Assembly: GCA_910586225.1 (NCBI GenBank)
Contig: CAJUIL010000014.1
Coordinates: 24,935 to 88,934 of the forward strand
Reading direction: 5' to 3'
DNA length: 64,000 nt
Source of the DNA: an uncultured Eubacterium sp.
Lineage (GTDB): Bacteria; Bacillota; Clostridia; Lachnospirales; Lachnospiraceae
Shown here one piece after another: positions 44,898 through 54,488 of the stretch. Every line of letters starts with the position of its first letter. Position 1 is the first letter of the stretch. The translations under genes and the position numbers were made by a program. The notes beneath the pieces are model-generated. The model worked only from the letters and a program-made list of their open reading frames with translations. It was not told where the DNA came from and did not search any database.

Positions 44898-46583
44898 TCA
44901 CACATTCCGAAAATTCTCAAACGTCTTATACAAATCCAGCTGCCCCCACCCCCATTCCCGATTCGGATACTCCCTAGAATCATCCCTGACCGCCCCGCGA
45001 ATAAAATAATTCTTAATATTCGCCGTCGTAGCCGAAATATCATTCCTCCTAACCCCAGTCCATTCCAACATCAACGCCCCCGCGCCCGCTGTAATGGCAG
45101 CGGCTACGCTCGTGCCGCTGCGGGTCTCAAATTTTCCTTCTCCGACCGGGCCGTATATGTCTACGGCAGGAGCCGCGATATCTGGCTTGATCTCCCGTGT
45201 TGCTGTATAACCACGACCGGATTCAAAGAAAACGCTTCCGTCCAGGCCGTTGTATCCGGCGACTGTGATCGGCGCTTCCGCGTCTGATGGTACCGTAATG
45301 GTTGTGTCCGGATTAGAGCGGATAAAAAATACTGGGCCGGAAACCATATCCTCCATTGGAACCCAGACATGATAAATGCCGTCTGTAAAATTGCGTACGG
45401 ATACGTTCAATATCCAGACACCGGATATCGGCTTATGAAATCTTACATAAATCAGTTCGTTCCTGTTCGCCGCGCCTGTCAGCAGGTAATCGACCGTTAC
45501 CATAGTACCTTCAAACAAAAAGCGGTATTCCGTATGGCTGCCGGGCGCAGTTGGCAGCGCATTAAAGCGCTCTCCGGTCGGGGAAATGACGGTTACCTCA
45601 TATAGCTCTGGCGCTTCTGCCCACAATTCCGCAATAAAGCCTTCCACGCCTTCCGCTACGCTGATCTCCACACGCTCCTGCGCATTTTGTCCGCTAATGC
45701 CTCCCTGAAAATGATGCCTTTTATCCGCTTCGTTTCCGCAGGCCACCGCCACACAGCGCTGCCTGCGGTTGGATACCTCGTTGAGCGTATGCGCTAACGG
45801 GCTCGCACCGCCGCGGTTGCCCATGTTCGTGCCGAGCGCGATGCAGATGGACAACGGCTTACGCAGTTCTGAAGCCAGCATATTCAGATAACGGATACCG
45901 GCCATAATATCATTTTCCTGGAACACCGGCGTATCGTCCGGGATATAATAAAAATCCTTTAAGTACTGCTTTGCGGACTTTAGCTGTACAAACGCGATGT
46001 CGCATTCCGGTGCTGCGCCGCTGAACTGGTTGTCAAAATCCTCCGAACCAGCCGCCAATGCTGCCAGAAATGTACCGTGACCGTCCGCATATGGTATTTT
46101 TGCCGTCATCGAATCGTGATTAGCCAAAAGCTCCTCGTTGATCTGCTCCCTCGTATATTCCGTCCCGTACAAAAATCCTCTGGGCGGCATACCGCTGCGC
46201 TCCTCTTGGTTCCAAATACGCTCCACGCGCGTTGTACCATCCGTATTGCAAAACAGCGGATTTGTATAGTCAAAATCCGTGTCAATAAAGCCCATCAGCA
46301 CACCCCGCCCAGTCAGAGCCAGGTTCGGCTGGTCGCGCACTTTTAAAATGCCGCTCTCGCCAAGCGCGAGGTTGTTCAAGAGTCCAAAGCATTTCGGGAT
46401 AATGCCGTAAGAAAAATCACCTGTTTTTAATTGCCTGCCGCGCATATGATCATAGACAACTACATAATCCTCATCCAATTCCTGTACGCAGTAATCTCCT
46501 GGAGGGACATCCTCCATAAATTCCTTTGTTGCAAGAAAGTCAAAATAATCGTTTGAATAAACAGCCTCTTCACAATCTGTCAT
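44898..46583 (-). CDS. S8 family serine peptidase, Csp-like subtilase
   Basis: 561 aa from the ATG at 46583, six bases after AGGAG. The catalytic triad is complete: FIDTDFDYTN (Asp101), YADGHGTFLAALAAG (His169) and TRSGTSVAAAITAG (Ser492). A jellyroll-like insert (about 300-430) separates His and Ser, as in the CspB group of Clostridia, some of which process spore-germination enzymes. There is no signal peptide, which also fits Csp proteins. Whether this one acts in germination is unknown. Confidence 0.9.
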   Translation of the reverse strand: MTDCEEAVYSNDYFDFLATKEFMEDVPPGDYCVQELDEDYVVVYDHMRGRQLKTGDFSYGIIPKCFGLLNNLALGESGILKVRDQPNLALTGRGVLMGFIDTDFDYTNPLFCNTDGTTRVERIWNQEERSGMPPRGFLYGTEYTREQINEELLANHDSMTAKIPYADGHGTFLAALAAGSEDFDNQFSGAAPECDIAFVQLKSAKQYLKDFYYIPDDTPVFQENDIMAGIRYLNMLASELRKPLSICIALGTNMGNRGGASPLAHTLNEVSNRRQRCVAVACGNEADKRHHFQGGISGQNAQERVEISVAEGVEGFIAELWAEAPELYEVTVISPTGERFNALPTAPGSHTEYRFLFEGTMVTVDYLLTGAANRNELIYVRFHKPISGVWILNVSVRNFTDGIYHVWVPMEDMVSGPVFFIRSNPDTTITVPSDAEAPITVAGYNGLDGSVFFESGRGYTATREIKPDIAAPAVDIYGPVGEGKFETRSGTSVAAAITAGAGALMLEWTGVRRNDISATTANIKNYFIRGAVRDDSREYPNREWGWGQLDLYKTFENFRNV

Positions 46584-46623
46584 AAACAACTCCTGCTATT
46601 TTCCTTCTATTCCATCATATGAA

Positions 46624-46663
46624 AAAAGCTTTAAAAGGTCCACAGCAACCTTTTAAAGCTTTT
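46624..46663. terminator. Rho-independent terminator
   Basis: Perfect 16-bp stem (AAAAGCTTTAAAAGGT and complement) with an eight-base loop. It lies between the DUF6106-like gene end (46710) and the S8 gene start (46583), so on the minus strand it ends the former. Confidence 0.88.
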
Positions 46664-46709
46664 ACATATCATCCATATCACAGCTGCGGCAAGCCGAACT
46701 GCTGCAATG

Positions 46710-47213
46710 CTAATCAGAAAAAATGATACTCGCATGGTGCATCCGGACTTCATTCAGCATCGCCTCCGACGGCTCCACCTTGACCTCCTGCAGCATCCCC
46801 TGGCTGGCAAAGATCATGCTGTAGATCCGGTGCTCCGGATTGCCGGAAGAAAAATCACGCACCTTAAGCTGCGGATTAGAATGATAGGCGTCCAGCCTGT
46901 GCGAATGAACCGGCGCCATGCACTGGAGCTCGCTTAACGCATACGACGTAAGTTTTTTGCGTTTGCTTTTATTTTTTACTACCGCAATATCCAGCTCATC
47001 TGAGACAAGCAGATATTCGTACTCCCGGTATCGGTTTTTCAATGTGGAAAAGCTCACCGGGATCATGACGATGCCTATCAGCAAAAACAACATCTGAAAC
47101 ATCGCGCCGAATAATAATAAACCCATCGTAAGCAAGATTAGGCAAACTCCCAGCTTCTTCCCCGCGATATCCTTTTCATCATGCACGATCACCTCTGCAT
47201 ATGACTCTGACAT
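46710..47213 (-). CDS. DUF6106-like small membrane protein
   Basis: 167 aa with two adjacent membrane helices (about 21-55) and a cytoplasmic C-terminal domain (about 60-167) containing YEYLLVSDELDIAVVKNKSK and VKVEPSEAMLNEVR. The layout matches a family common in Lachnospiraceae with no known function. It has a GGAGG-type RBS and its own terminator. Confidence 0.75.
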   Translation of the reverse strand: MSESYAEVIVHDEKDIAGKKLGVCLILLTMGLLLFGAMFQMLFLLIGIVMIPVSFSTLKNRYREYEYLLVSDELDIAVVKNKSKRKKLTSYALSELQCMAPVHSHRLDAYHSNPQLKVRDFSSGNPEHRIYSMIFASQGMLQEVKVEPSEAMLNEVRMHHASIIFSD

Positions 47214-47264
47214 ATATTCCTCCTTTATAACCCTACGCTCCCCGAACAGGAAGCCTTATCTTTT

Positions 47265-47385
47265 CCTCCTTACTCAGGAAGCCCTCTTTGTATGCTCAGC
47301 CCTGCCTCCTGCTCAAGAAGCCCTTTTTGTATGCTCAGCCTGCCTCTTGACGCAAGAAACCCTTTTTATATACTCAGCCTGCCTC
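47265..47385 (-). repeat. Tandem repeat of about 39 bp at the 3' end of clpX
   Basis: Three imperfect units of 38-40 bases. On the minus strand each begins GAGGCAGGCTGAG and continues ATACAAAAAGGGCTTCTTG with small changes. The first unit contains the last clpX codons (Glu-Ala-Gly-stop), so the gene end has been duplicated twice downstream. No dyad structure or CRISPR-like spacing is seen. Confidence 0.8.
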
Positions 47386-48822
47386 CAGGCCGTCCCTTGC
47401 GTGCTCCGGCAGCCCATGTACACCACGCATCGTGATCAGCGGCCCGCCCTTTCCTTCTACATAATCCTCCGTAATGGTAACGACGCCGATATTGTCATCC
47501 TTTGGGATTTCATACATAATATCCAGCATAAACTCTTCCAGAATGGCCCGCAACGCCCTGGCGCCGACCTTCTTTTCCTTTGCTTTTTTGGCAATCGCGT
47601 GCAAGGCGTTATCTTCAAATTCCAGACGCACCTCGTCGTAATCCAAAAGCTTCTGGTACTGCTTGATAATCGCGTTTTTCGGCTCCGCCAAGATACGCAC
47701 AAGCATATCCTCCGTCAGCGCTTCAAGGGAAAATAAGATCGGAAGCCTGCCGATAAACTCCGGGATCATGCCGAATTTACGGATATCCTCTACCGTTACC
47801 TTGGACAGCAGGTTTTCCTCTTTATCGTATTTATCCTTTAAATCCGCCTGAAAGCCGATCGAGGACGCTTTGTTCAGACGTTCCTTGATGATCTCATCCA
47901 GATCCGGAAAAGCGCCGCCGCAGATAAATAAAATGTCCTTCGTATTGACAGTCGTCATCGGCACCATCGCGTTTTTACTGCTGGCACCAACCGGAACCTC
48001 CACCTCGGCGCCTTCCAGCAGCTTTAACATTCCCTGCTGTACCGATTCGCCGCTTACATCGCGCTGGTGGGTGTTTCTTTTTTTCGCAATCTTGTCTATC
48101 TCATCAATAAAAATAATCCCATGCTCCGCCCGGTCTACATCATTGTCAGCCGCCGCAAGCAGCTTGGATACGACGCTTTCAATATCGTCCCCGATATAGC
48201 CCGCCTCCGTCAGAGAGGTCGCGTCCGTGATCGCTAACGGCACATCCAAAAGCCTTGCCAGCGTCTTGACCAGATACGTCTTGCCAGATCCGGTTGGACC
48301 GACCATCAGCATATTGGATTTCTCAATCTCAATATCGTCCTCGCGGCCGCTGCTGATGCGCTTATAGTGGTTGTATACCGCTACGGACATTACCTTCTTC
48401 GCGTGCTCCTGACCCACGACATAATCATCCAGCTTTGCCTTTATTTTATGCGGCGCCGGTATTGCATTGATATCAAAAACAGGAGCTTCTTTTTTTTCCT
48501 TTGGCTTTTTCTTTTTAATCTTCTGCGTATTCGGCATCATATTCTGCAGATCCGACAAATTGATCATGCTGATATTCGGCATTCTGCCGCCCGTATTCTG
48601 CATCGGGCCAAGAATATCATCCAACCGGAACCCAGATTGGTTCATGCCGTCAAACGTACGCTGCATACAGTCCTGACAGATGCAGATATTATTCGGTATT
48701 TTGATCATTCTGCCAGCTGCACTCTCCGGACGATGGCAGATATAGCAGACTTCCTCATAATCATCATTTTTCTCTTCCTTGGATCCGTTCAGATCCACTT
48801 CTCTGAAATCATGTTCTGACAT
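47374..48822 (-). CDS. clpX: ATP-dependent Clp protease ATP-binding subunit ClpX
   Basis: 482 aa, longer than typical ClpX (about 420) owing to N-terminal and linker extensions. An N-terminal zinc-binding domain (Cys26, Cys29, Cys49, Cys52) is followed by a Lys-rich linker (residues 101-111) and the AAA+ core: GPTGSGKT (175-182), Walker B IIFIDEIDKI, the pore loop GYIG instead of GYVG, and an IGF tripeptide (SSIGFQ) for docking to ClpP. It unfolds tagged proteins for ClpP. clpP is not adjacent, so this may be a stand-alone or second copy. Confidence 0.93.
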   Translation of the reverse strand: MSEHDFREVDLNGSKEEKNDDYEEVCYICHRPESAAGRMIKIPNNICICQDCMQRTFDGMNQSGFRLDDILGPMQNTGGRMPNISMINLSDLQNMMPNTQKIKKKKPKEKKEAPVFDINAIPAPHKIKAKLDDYVVGQEHAKKVMSVAVYNHYKRISSGREDDIEIEKSNMLMVGPTGSGKTYLVKTLARLLDVPLAITDATSLTEAGYIGDDIESVVSKLLAAADNDVDRAEHGIIFIDEIDKIAKKRNTHQRDVSGESVQQGMLKLLEGAEVEVPVGASSKNAMVPMTTVNTKDILFICGGAFPDLDEIIKERLNKASSIGFQADLKDKYDKEENLLSKVTVEDIRKFGMIPEFIGRLPILFSLEALTEDMLVRILAEPKNAIIKQYQKLLDYDEVRLEFEDNALHAIAKKAKEKKVGARALRAILEEFMLDIMYEIPKDDNIGVVTITEDYVEGKGGPLITMRGVHGLPEHARDGLEAG

Positions 48823-48946
48823 AATCTATCCAACTCCCATCTATTTTTGTACGGCTGCAAATTCCTGACTTCCAAAAGCCAGACTATACCATTATAAGAA
48901 AAACCCGCGCATTTGGCAACCAGTAAAGGAATATTTAATAATAAAT

Positions 48947-49945
48947 TCACAAATTATGTTCCTCGTACAGATCCTCTTCTTCCAGTATGCCAAGCGGCTC
49001 CTCCCTTCTGCGGTCCAGCACACGCAAAAACCTTCCGGCTTCTTCCCACGCCCTTTTAGATTCCTGCAAGATCAGCTCTCCCATCTGGAACACATGGAAC
49101 ATCCCCTCGTAGACGCTCAGGCGAACCTTAACGCCCGCTTCCTTCGCCTTTTTTGCAAGCTCCGTCGAATCGCTCAGCAGCATCTCGACCGAGCCTACCT
49201 GGATCAGCATCGGCGGAAATCCATCATAAGAGCCGAACAGCGGAGAAATATACGGATTCGAAGCATCCTCCTTACCGACGTAATCCCGGTTGTAGATCAT
49301 GCTCTCCTTCGTATTCCCAAACAGCGGATCCAAGGTAAAGTTTGTCTCATACGATTCCCCGCTCGCCGTCAGATCCGTCCACGGCGACATCAAAATCAGC
49401 CCCTCCGGCAGCTCCATACCATGATCCTTTAAATACAGGCAGAGCGCAAGCGCAAGCCCGCCCCCTGCAGAATCTCCGGCAATTACGATCTTTGCAGGCT
49501 GGCGTCCGCTTTCCAGCAGCCAATTCCATGCATCCAACGCGTCCTCAAGCGCTGCCGGATACGGATTTTCCGGCGCCACACGGTAATCCGGCGTAAAAAC
49601 GCTGATCCCACCGCCAATCTCATTATACAGTCCGGCGAATGAACGATATTTGTTGCGCATCGCACCGATATAGCCCCCGCCGTGCAGCTGCAGAACAACC
49701 CGGTCCAGATTCGGATTTTGCGCCAGACTCAGCAGCTCCGCCCTGCAGTTTGCAAGATCGATCTGCGTTACATGAAAACACGCTGGACATTTCCAAGGCG
49801 GCTCCACGAGGTTTTTACGTATTTCCCCGTTTTGGATCTTCGGACCGATTAGTCGATCCGCCGTCATCCGCGCGATCATATCCCGTACAAACGCCGCAAA
49901 TTTTGATTCTTTTCCAGTTTCCTGATTCGTCATGTCTCCAGCCAT
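48947..49945 (-). CDS. Alpha/beta hydrolase, hormone-sensitive-lipase-like esterase
   Basis: 332 aa. The oxyanion motif LQLHGGGYIGAM and nucleophile elbow GDSAGGGLALAL define the HSL/acetyl-esterase group. The acid Asp and catalytic His are likely in EMLLSDS and YEGMFHVFQMG. It probably hydrolyses short-chain or acylated esters in the cytoplasm. It lies downstream of a DUF6320 protein and a condensation-type acyltransferase, probably in one operon that makes or removes an acyl ester. Confidence 0.9.
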   Translation of the reverse strand: MAGDMTNQETGKESKFAAFVRDMIARMTADRLIGPKIQNGEIRKNLVEPPWKCPACFHVTQIDLANCRAELLSLAQNPNLDRVVLQLHGGGYIGAMRNKYRSFAGLYNEIGGGISVFTPDYRVAPENPYPAALEDALDAWNWLLESGRQPAKIVIAGDSAGGGLALALCLYLKDHGMELPEGLILMSPWTDLTASGESYETNFTLDPLFGNTKESMIYNRDYVGKEDASNPYISPLFGSYDGFPPMLIQVGSVEMLLSDSTELAKKAKEAGVKVRLSVYEGMFHVFQMGELILQESKRAWEEAGRFLRVLDRRREEPLGILEEEDLYEEHNL

Positions 49946-49991
49946 TTTCTACCCCTTTAAAATCTATCTCCGAATGATCCAAACGCCGCTC

Positions 49992-50666
49992 CTACATTAC
50001 ATGGAACCTGCGCTTTAGCTCATTTCTGGCACGCCTGCCCCCAATAATAAACGCAGCCAGAAACAGCACGATCGAAACGCCAAACGCCGTATAGCTCATC
50101 AGCGGCCTTTCGATCACTCCAAACAGACTGAGCAGCACGCAGACACCGCTGCACAAGATCATAAAGATCTGGAACAACAAATAGCTCTGCCAGTTGCGCA
50201 GATTAACAAACATCACCGCGACGATCATCACATCCATGATCATAAGCGCCGAAGGTATCCCATAATTCAGCGACCAGTGCCGAAAGCCGAGAATATAATC
50301 GATCAGCACCATATAAGCCGCTCCGCAGGCCACGCCGGTCAGCGCCTTGCTGCGGTAGCCTGCATGCTCATTTTCAATAAAGAAAAACAGGATCAAAAGC
50401 ATATACCCAAGCCCGCCGACAACAATGCCGCTCCACCAGATTGTGCCTTCCTGCATATAGTTCACCAATACCGCCAGCGCGCCCAGCACGATGTCCAAAA
50501 ATAGGACAATCCTGCCGATCAGCTCCAGCTTCCTCCCCTTCAGCCGGATATCCGGATACCGCTCCGCTTCCGGCGTATCCTCATCCACATCAACCACACA
50601 CTGACAGAGCGGGCATACGTCTGTCTGGTCAGCTATCCGGATACCGCAATGCAGACATTTATTCAT
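49992..50666 (-). CDS. DUF6320 membrane protein with zinc ribbon
   Basis: 224 aa: an N-terminal zinc ribbon (CLHCGIRIADQTDVCPLC, residues 4-21), then six hydrophobic segments. The function is unknown. The start overlaps the stop of the acyltransferase gene by eight bases, and the hydrolase follows 46 bases later, so the three genes are likely functionally linked. Confidence 0.82.
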   Translation of the reverse strand: MNKCLHCGIRIADQTDVCPLCQCVVDVDEDTPEAERYPDIRLKGRKLELIGRIVLFLDIVLGALAVLVNYMQEGTIWWSGIVVGGLGYMLLILFFFIENEHAGYRSKALTGVACGAAYMVLIDYILGFRHWSLNYGIPSALMIMDVMIVAVMFVNLRNWQSYLLFQIFMILCSGVCVLLSLFGVIERPLMSYTAFGVSIVLFLAAFIIGGRRARNELKRRFHVM

Positions 50667-51993
50667 AATACACCCCGTTGCTTTCTATCGTTACATCCAG
50701 CCCTTCCGCCGCCAGCGTACGGAAAAAGATCTTCTGTACAACAGGCTTTTCAAATACCGAGCTGAACGTAAATACCAGTGTCTCTTGATACGAGCATATC
50801 GTACCCTTCAAAAGCTGCCCCTTGCTCATCGCCAGGAACGAATGAAACATTTCGATATAAGGCTCATACGCCTCCTGCACCTTCACATTGCCAATATTCG
50901 TCACCGTCGTTGTATTCGCCAGCGCCGACTTGGTATAGACCGAACGGATCGCCAGATTTTTAAAGATCAGCGGTACCGCACGCATCGCCAGATTTTTCTC
51001 ATTTGACACGTTATAAGAAAAAATATCTTCCAAATTTTCCTTGCGTATCTGGCTGCGCAGGCTGTCCTTTACGATCTGCAGCACCTCGTCAAACGTGTAA
51101 TTTTCCTTTTCCGGCAAAAACTCCGCGGACACCACGACGAAAAAGTTTTTCGTCGTTACGGAATCAAAATACGGACGCAGATTAACCGGCACGGCCGCTC
51201 GGACCGGACGGCTGCTTTGCGCGCCGTGCAGATATCCCTGATAAATACTCCATACAACGAGCGACACGAGATATTCGTTAATACTCATCTCATGCCGCCT
51301 GCAGACTTCTTTAAGCTGCGGGATATTTAAGTACCCATGCATCACGCCAAATTCCTGCTTGTGTAGCCTTGGCGCCTTCATAATAAACGCCCGTCCCGAA
51401 CGGTAATTTCTGGCATGGCCTTTTTTGTAATTCTGTAAAAAGCTGTCCTCACGGTTCAAGGATGTATCGATACTCAGCCGGTCCCCCTCCTGCTCGCGCA
51501 GCTTCGGATGGGACAGCCGCAAATACTGGTAGGTCAGCTCCTTTAAAAAATTCAGCCCGCCCATACCGTCCGTCAGCACATGGAACACCTCCAGATTGAT
51601 CCTGCACATATAATAGGTCACCCGGAACAAATAGCTGTTGTTGCGGTTCTGCAAAATATAACGGCACGGATAGGTACTCTCCTCCCGCACCTCCGGCGCA
51701 GGCTTGCCGTTTTCCTCAAAATAATACCAAAAGATCCCCTGCCGCAGGCGGACGTTAAATCCGTCAAATTTTGGCAGCACCATATCCAGCGCCTTTTGCA
51801 GCGTCGTTCCGATCACTGGCTCCTTTAACACAACGCTGATACGGTAAACATTTGTCATATCATCACCGGCGATGACCGGAAATAAATGGGCTGTATTATC
51901 CAGCTTGTCCCATTTCGGCTCATGTCCGCGTCGGGACAACCGCTTCCTTCGATCCTTCCCTGATCTGATTTCGTTTTTTTCCGTTTTACTCAT
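50659..51993 (-). CDS. Condensation-domain-like acyltransferase (alcohol acetyltransferase-like)
   Basis: 444 aa. The HxxxDG-type active site is present as VFHVLTDGMGG (His near 137). The chloramphenicol-acetyltransferase-like two-lobe fold with a downstream VPVNLRPYFDS motif is visible. Enzymes of this type transfer an acyl group from CoA or a carrier to a hydroxyl or amine. A basic N-terminal tail (residues 1-25) may touch the membrane. The substrate is unknown; the partner genes are a membrane protein and an esterase. Confidence 0.82.
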   Translation of the reverse strand: MSKTEKNEIRSGKDRRKRLSRRGHEPKWDKLDNTAHLFPVIAGDDMTNVYRISVVLKEPVIGTTLQKALDMVLPKFDGFNVRLRQGIFWYYFEENGKPAPEVREESTYPCRYILQNRNNSYLFRVTYYMCRINLEVFHVLTDGMGGLNFLKELTYQYLRLSHPKLREQEGDRLSIDTSLNREDSFLQNYKKGHARNYRSGRAFIMKAPRLHKQEFGVMHGYLNIPQLKEVCRRHEMSINEYLVSLVVWSIYQGYLHGAQSSRPVRAAVPVNLRPYFDSVTTKNFFVVVSAEFLPEKENYTFDEVLQIVKDSLRSQIRKENLEDIFSYNVSNEKNLAMRAVPLIFKNLAIRSVYTKSALANTTTVTNIGNVKVQEAYEPYIEMFHSFLAMSKGQLLKGTICSYQETLVFTFSSVFEKPVVQKIFFRTLAAEGLDVTIESNGVYYE

Positions 51994-52162
51994 GTCGTTT
52001 TCGCATCACTTTGCTTTGTATTTTATAATACCTATACAATAATTTGCCATAAAAATCAAAATTATGCAACTGTTTCTTTTCGGCATTTTGCAAACGAAAA
52101 AATGCACATTCGTCAGCTGCCCCGCAGCAAAACAAATGTACATCCTTGCGTTAAATTATGTT

Positions 52163-53185
52163 TCAGATTTCCTGGATCCATCCCTGCGGCGCTTCGATAT
52201 GCCCCATCTGGATACCAGTCAGCGTATCATATAACTTCTGCGTTACAGGCCCCATCTTCTCCATGCCGCTCGGCAAACAAATCTCGGTACCATGGTCTAC
52301 GATCTTGCCGACCGGTGAAATAACCGCAGCCGTCCCGCAAAGGCCGCATTCCGCAAAATCCTTTACCTCATCTAACGTCACCTTTCTTTGCTCAACCTTC
52401 ATGCCAAGATACTGCTCAGCAACCGTCATCAGGGAGCGGCGTGTGATCGAAGGCAGGATACTATCTGACAGCGGCGTAACAACGGTGTTATCTTTGGTTA
52501 CAAATAAGAAATTCGCACCGCCTGTTTCTTCCACATACGTTCTGCTCGCGGCATCCAGATACATATTTTCGTCATAGCCTTCCTCATGTGCCGTTACGAT
52601 CGGATACAGGCTCATCGCGTAGTTTAAGCCCGCCTTGATATGGCCCGTACCATGCGGCGCCGCGCGGTCGTAGTCCGTAACGCGGATCGTCAGAGGCTTC
52701 ACACCACCCTGGAAATACGGTCCTACCGGCGTCGTAAAAATGCGGAACTGATATTCATCCGCAGGCTTTACGCCGATCACCGGATCGCTGCCAAACATAA
52801 ATGGACGGATGTACAAGGTCGCTCCTGAGCCATATGGCGGAACATAAGCCGCGTTTGCCCGGACCGTCTGCTTAACCGCGTCTAAAAAACGCTCCTGCGG
52901 GAATACCGGCATCATCAGGCGCCGGCAGGAATCCTCCATACGCGCCGCGTTCAGATCCGGCCGGAACGTAACGATCCGTCCATCCTCTGTCGTATATGCC
53001 TTAAGCCCTTCAAAACAAGTCTGCGCATACTGCAGCACGCCCGCGCATTCGCTGATGACGATCTTATCATCTTCTACCAGCCCGCCCTCGTTCCAAGCGC
53101 CGTTTTTGTACTCCGCTACATAACGTTTGTCTGTTTTGCGATAATTAAAACCAATCTTTTCCCAGTCGATGTTCTTTTTTTCCAT
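52163..53185 (-). CDS. ilvE: Branched-chain amino acid aminotransferase
   Basis: 340 aa, type II BCAT. PLP-binding Lys184 lies in GTGHIKAGLNYAMSLYP, and TRRSLMTVAEQYLGMKVEQR and CGLCGTAAVISPVG are the conserved cofactor-phosphate and substrate segments. It exchanges the amino group between glutamate and the keto acids of Leu, Ile and Val. It stands as a single gene with an RBS (GGAAGG). Confidence 0.95.
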   Translation of the reverse strand: MEKKNIDWEKIGFNYRKTDKRYVAEYKNGAWNEGGLVEDDKIVISECAGVLQYAQTCFEGLKAYTTEDGRIVTFRPDLNAARMEDSCRRLMMPVFPQERFLDAVKQTVRANAAYVPPYGSGATLYIRPFMFGSDPVIGVKPADEYQFRIFTTPVGPYFQGGVKPLTIRVTDYDRAAPHGTGHIKAGLNYAMSLYPIVTAHEEGYDENMYLDAASRTYVEETGGANFLFVTKDNTVVTPLSDSILPSITRRSLMTVAEQYLGMKVEQRKVTLDEVKDFAECGLCGTAAVISPVGKIVDHGTEICLPSGMEKMGPVTQKLYDTLTGIQMGHIEAPQGWIQEI

Positions 53186-53279
53186 TTTATCTTAACCTTC
53201 CTTCACTATGTTCTTTACCCGGCTTTGTTGTATAGTTTACTCCCATGAAGCGGGACTGTCAAGAACACAGCTGCACTTT

Positions 53280-54353
53280 TTACAGATACTCCTCCCTGTT
53301 GCAGATCTTTAGGTTTTCCAGCACCAGCTTAATATCCGGCGTACTGCCCTTGTCACAGATCAGCGTAGCATCCTCCGTATCCACAATGATCAGATCCTCA
53401 ATGCCGACCGCGGCGATCAGCTTATTCCCGCCTTGGATAATATTATTTTTACTGTGTATCGTAATAATATTCCCAGTTACGACATTGCCGCTTTCGTTAG
53501 ACTTGCGGATACGCTCGACGGCCAGCCAGGAGCCAACATCGTCCCAGCCGAACACGCCCGGAAGGATAAAAATATCCTGCGCTTTTTCCATAATGCCATA
53601 ATCGATCGATACGGATTCCAGCTCCGGAAATACCTTTTCCAGTACGATTTCCTGCTGCTGCGTCCCAATCGCTTCCCCGATCTTTGCCAGTCCGTCATAC
53701 ATATCCGGCAAAAAGCTGCGGATATTTGACAAAATAGTAGACACCTTCCAGATAAACATCCCGCTGTTCCACAAATATTCCTCTGTCGCCAAATATTCCT
53801 TGGCCGTCTCAACGTCCGGCTTTTCTACAAAGCGGTCAACGGCATACGCGTTCCCGTCCGATTCATCCGGACGGAACTTGATATATCCGTAGCCTGTCTC
53901 CGGATAATCCGGCGTGATCCCGATCGTCACAAGGTTGCTCCCTTTTTCCGCAATGCTGCATCCATCCTTTAATGCGTTTAAAAACATCTGGTTATATTTG
54001 ATCAAATGGTCGCTCGGCAGCACCATCATCAAAGCGTCCTCATATTTTTTTGCCATATGCACGGCTCCCAGCCCGATACAAGGCGCCGTATTCCTTCCGG
54101 CAGGCTCGCATAAAATGTTTTCCGGCGGAAGCTCCGGCAGCTGCTCTAACACCAGATCGCGGTACGCCCGGTTTGTGGAAATATAAATATCCTCCATCTG
54201 TATCAGCGGACGGATACGCTCTACTGTAAGCTGTATCATCGTCCTCCCATCCGCTGTCAAAGATAAAAACTGTTTCGGCAGGCTCCTGCGGCTCTTCGGC
54301 CAAAAACGCTCGCCCCTCCCGCCAGCCATGATCAATGCGGTTTTTTTCATCAC
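53280..54353 (-). CDS. manC: Mannose-1-phosphate guanylyltransferase
   Basis: 357 aa, the single-domain type without the isomerase half. The nucleotide-binding start LIMAGGRGERFWPKSRRSLP, the EPAGRNTAPCIGLGA motif, PSDHLIKYNQMF and the FVEKPD motif are present. It makes GDP-mannose from mannose-1-phosphate and GTP for cell-surface glycans. The GtrA protein downstream of the same strand's upstream side is consistent with a surface polysaccharide role. Confidence 0.93.
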   Translation of the reverse strand: MMKKTALIMAGGRGERFWPKSRRSLPKQFLSLTADGRTMIQLTVERIRPLIQMEDIYISTNRAYRDLVLEQLPELPPENILCEPAGRNTAPCIGLGAVHMAKKYEDALMMVLPSDHLIKYNQMFLNALKDGCSIAEKGSNLVTIGITPDYPETGYGYIKFRPDESDGNAYAVDRFVEKPDVETAKEYLATEEYLWNSGMFIWKVSTILSNIRSFLPDMYDGLAKIGEAIGTQQQEIVLEKVFPELESVSIDYGIMEKAQDIFILPGVFGWDDVGSWLAVERIRKSNESGNVVTGNIITIHSKNNIIQGGNKLIAAVGIEDLIIVDTEDATLICDKGSTPDIKLVLENLKICNREEYL

Positions 54354-54488
54354 ATAACCCTCTCTTTGTATTGTGTTTATTTTTATTATCCATATTATTT
54401 TTTGTTTTGTAAACTGTAAGCATTATTTTTTGCAATAAAATAACATACTGACTCTAAAACAAATTTTCGCATACCAGTGGGGCACGCT

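Noticed and set aside
47265..47385. CRISPR array
   Set aside because: Units are adjacent without unique spacers, only three copies exist, and they extend from a coding end. It is a tandem duplication.
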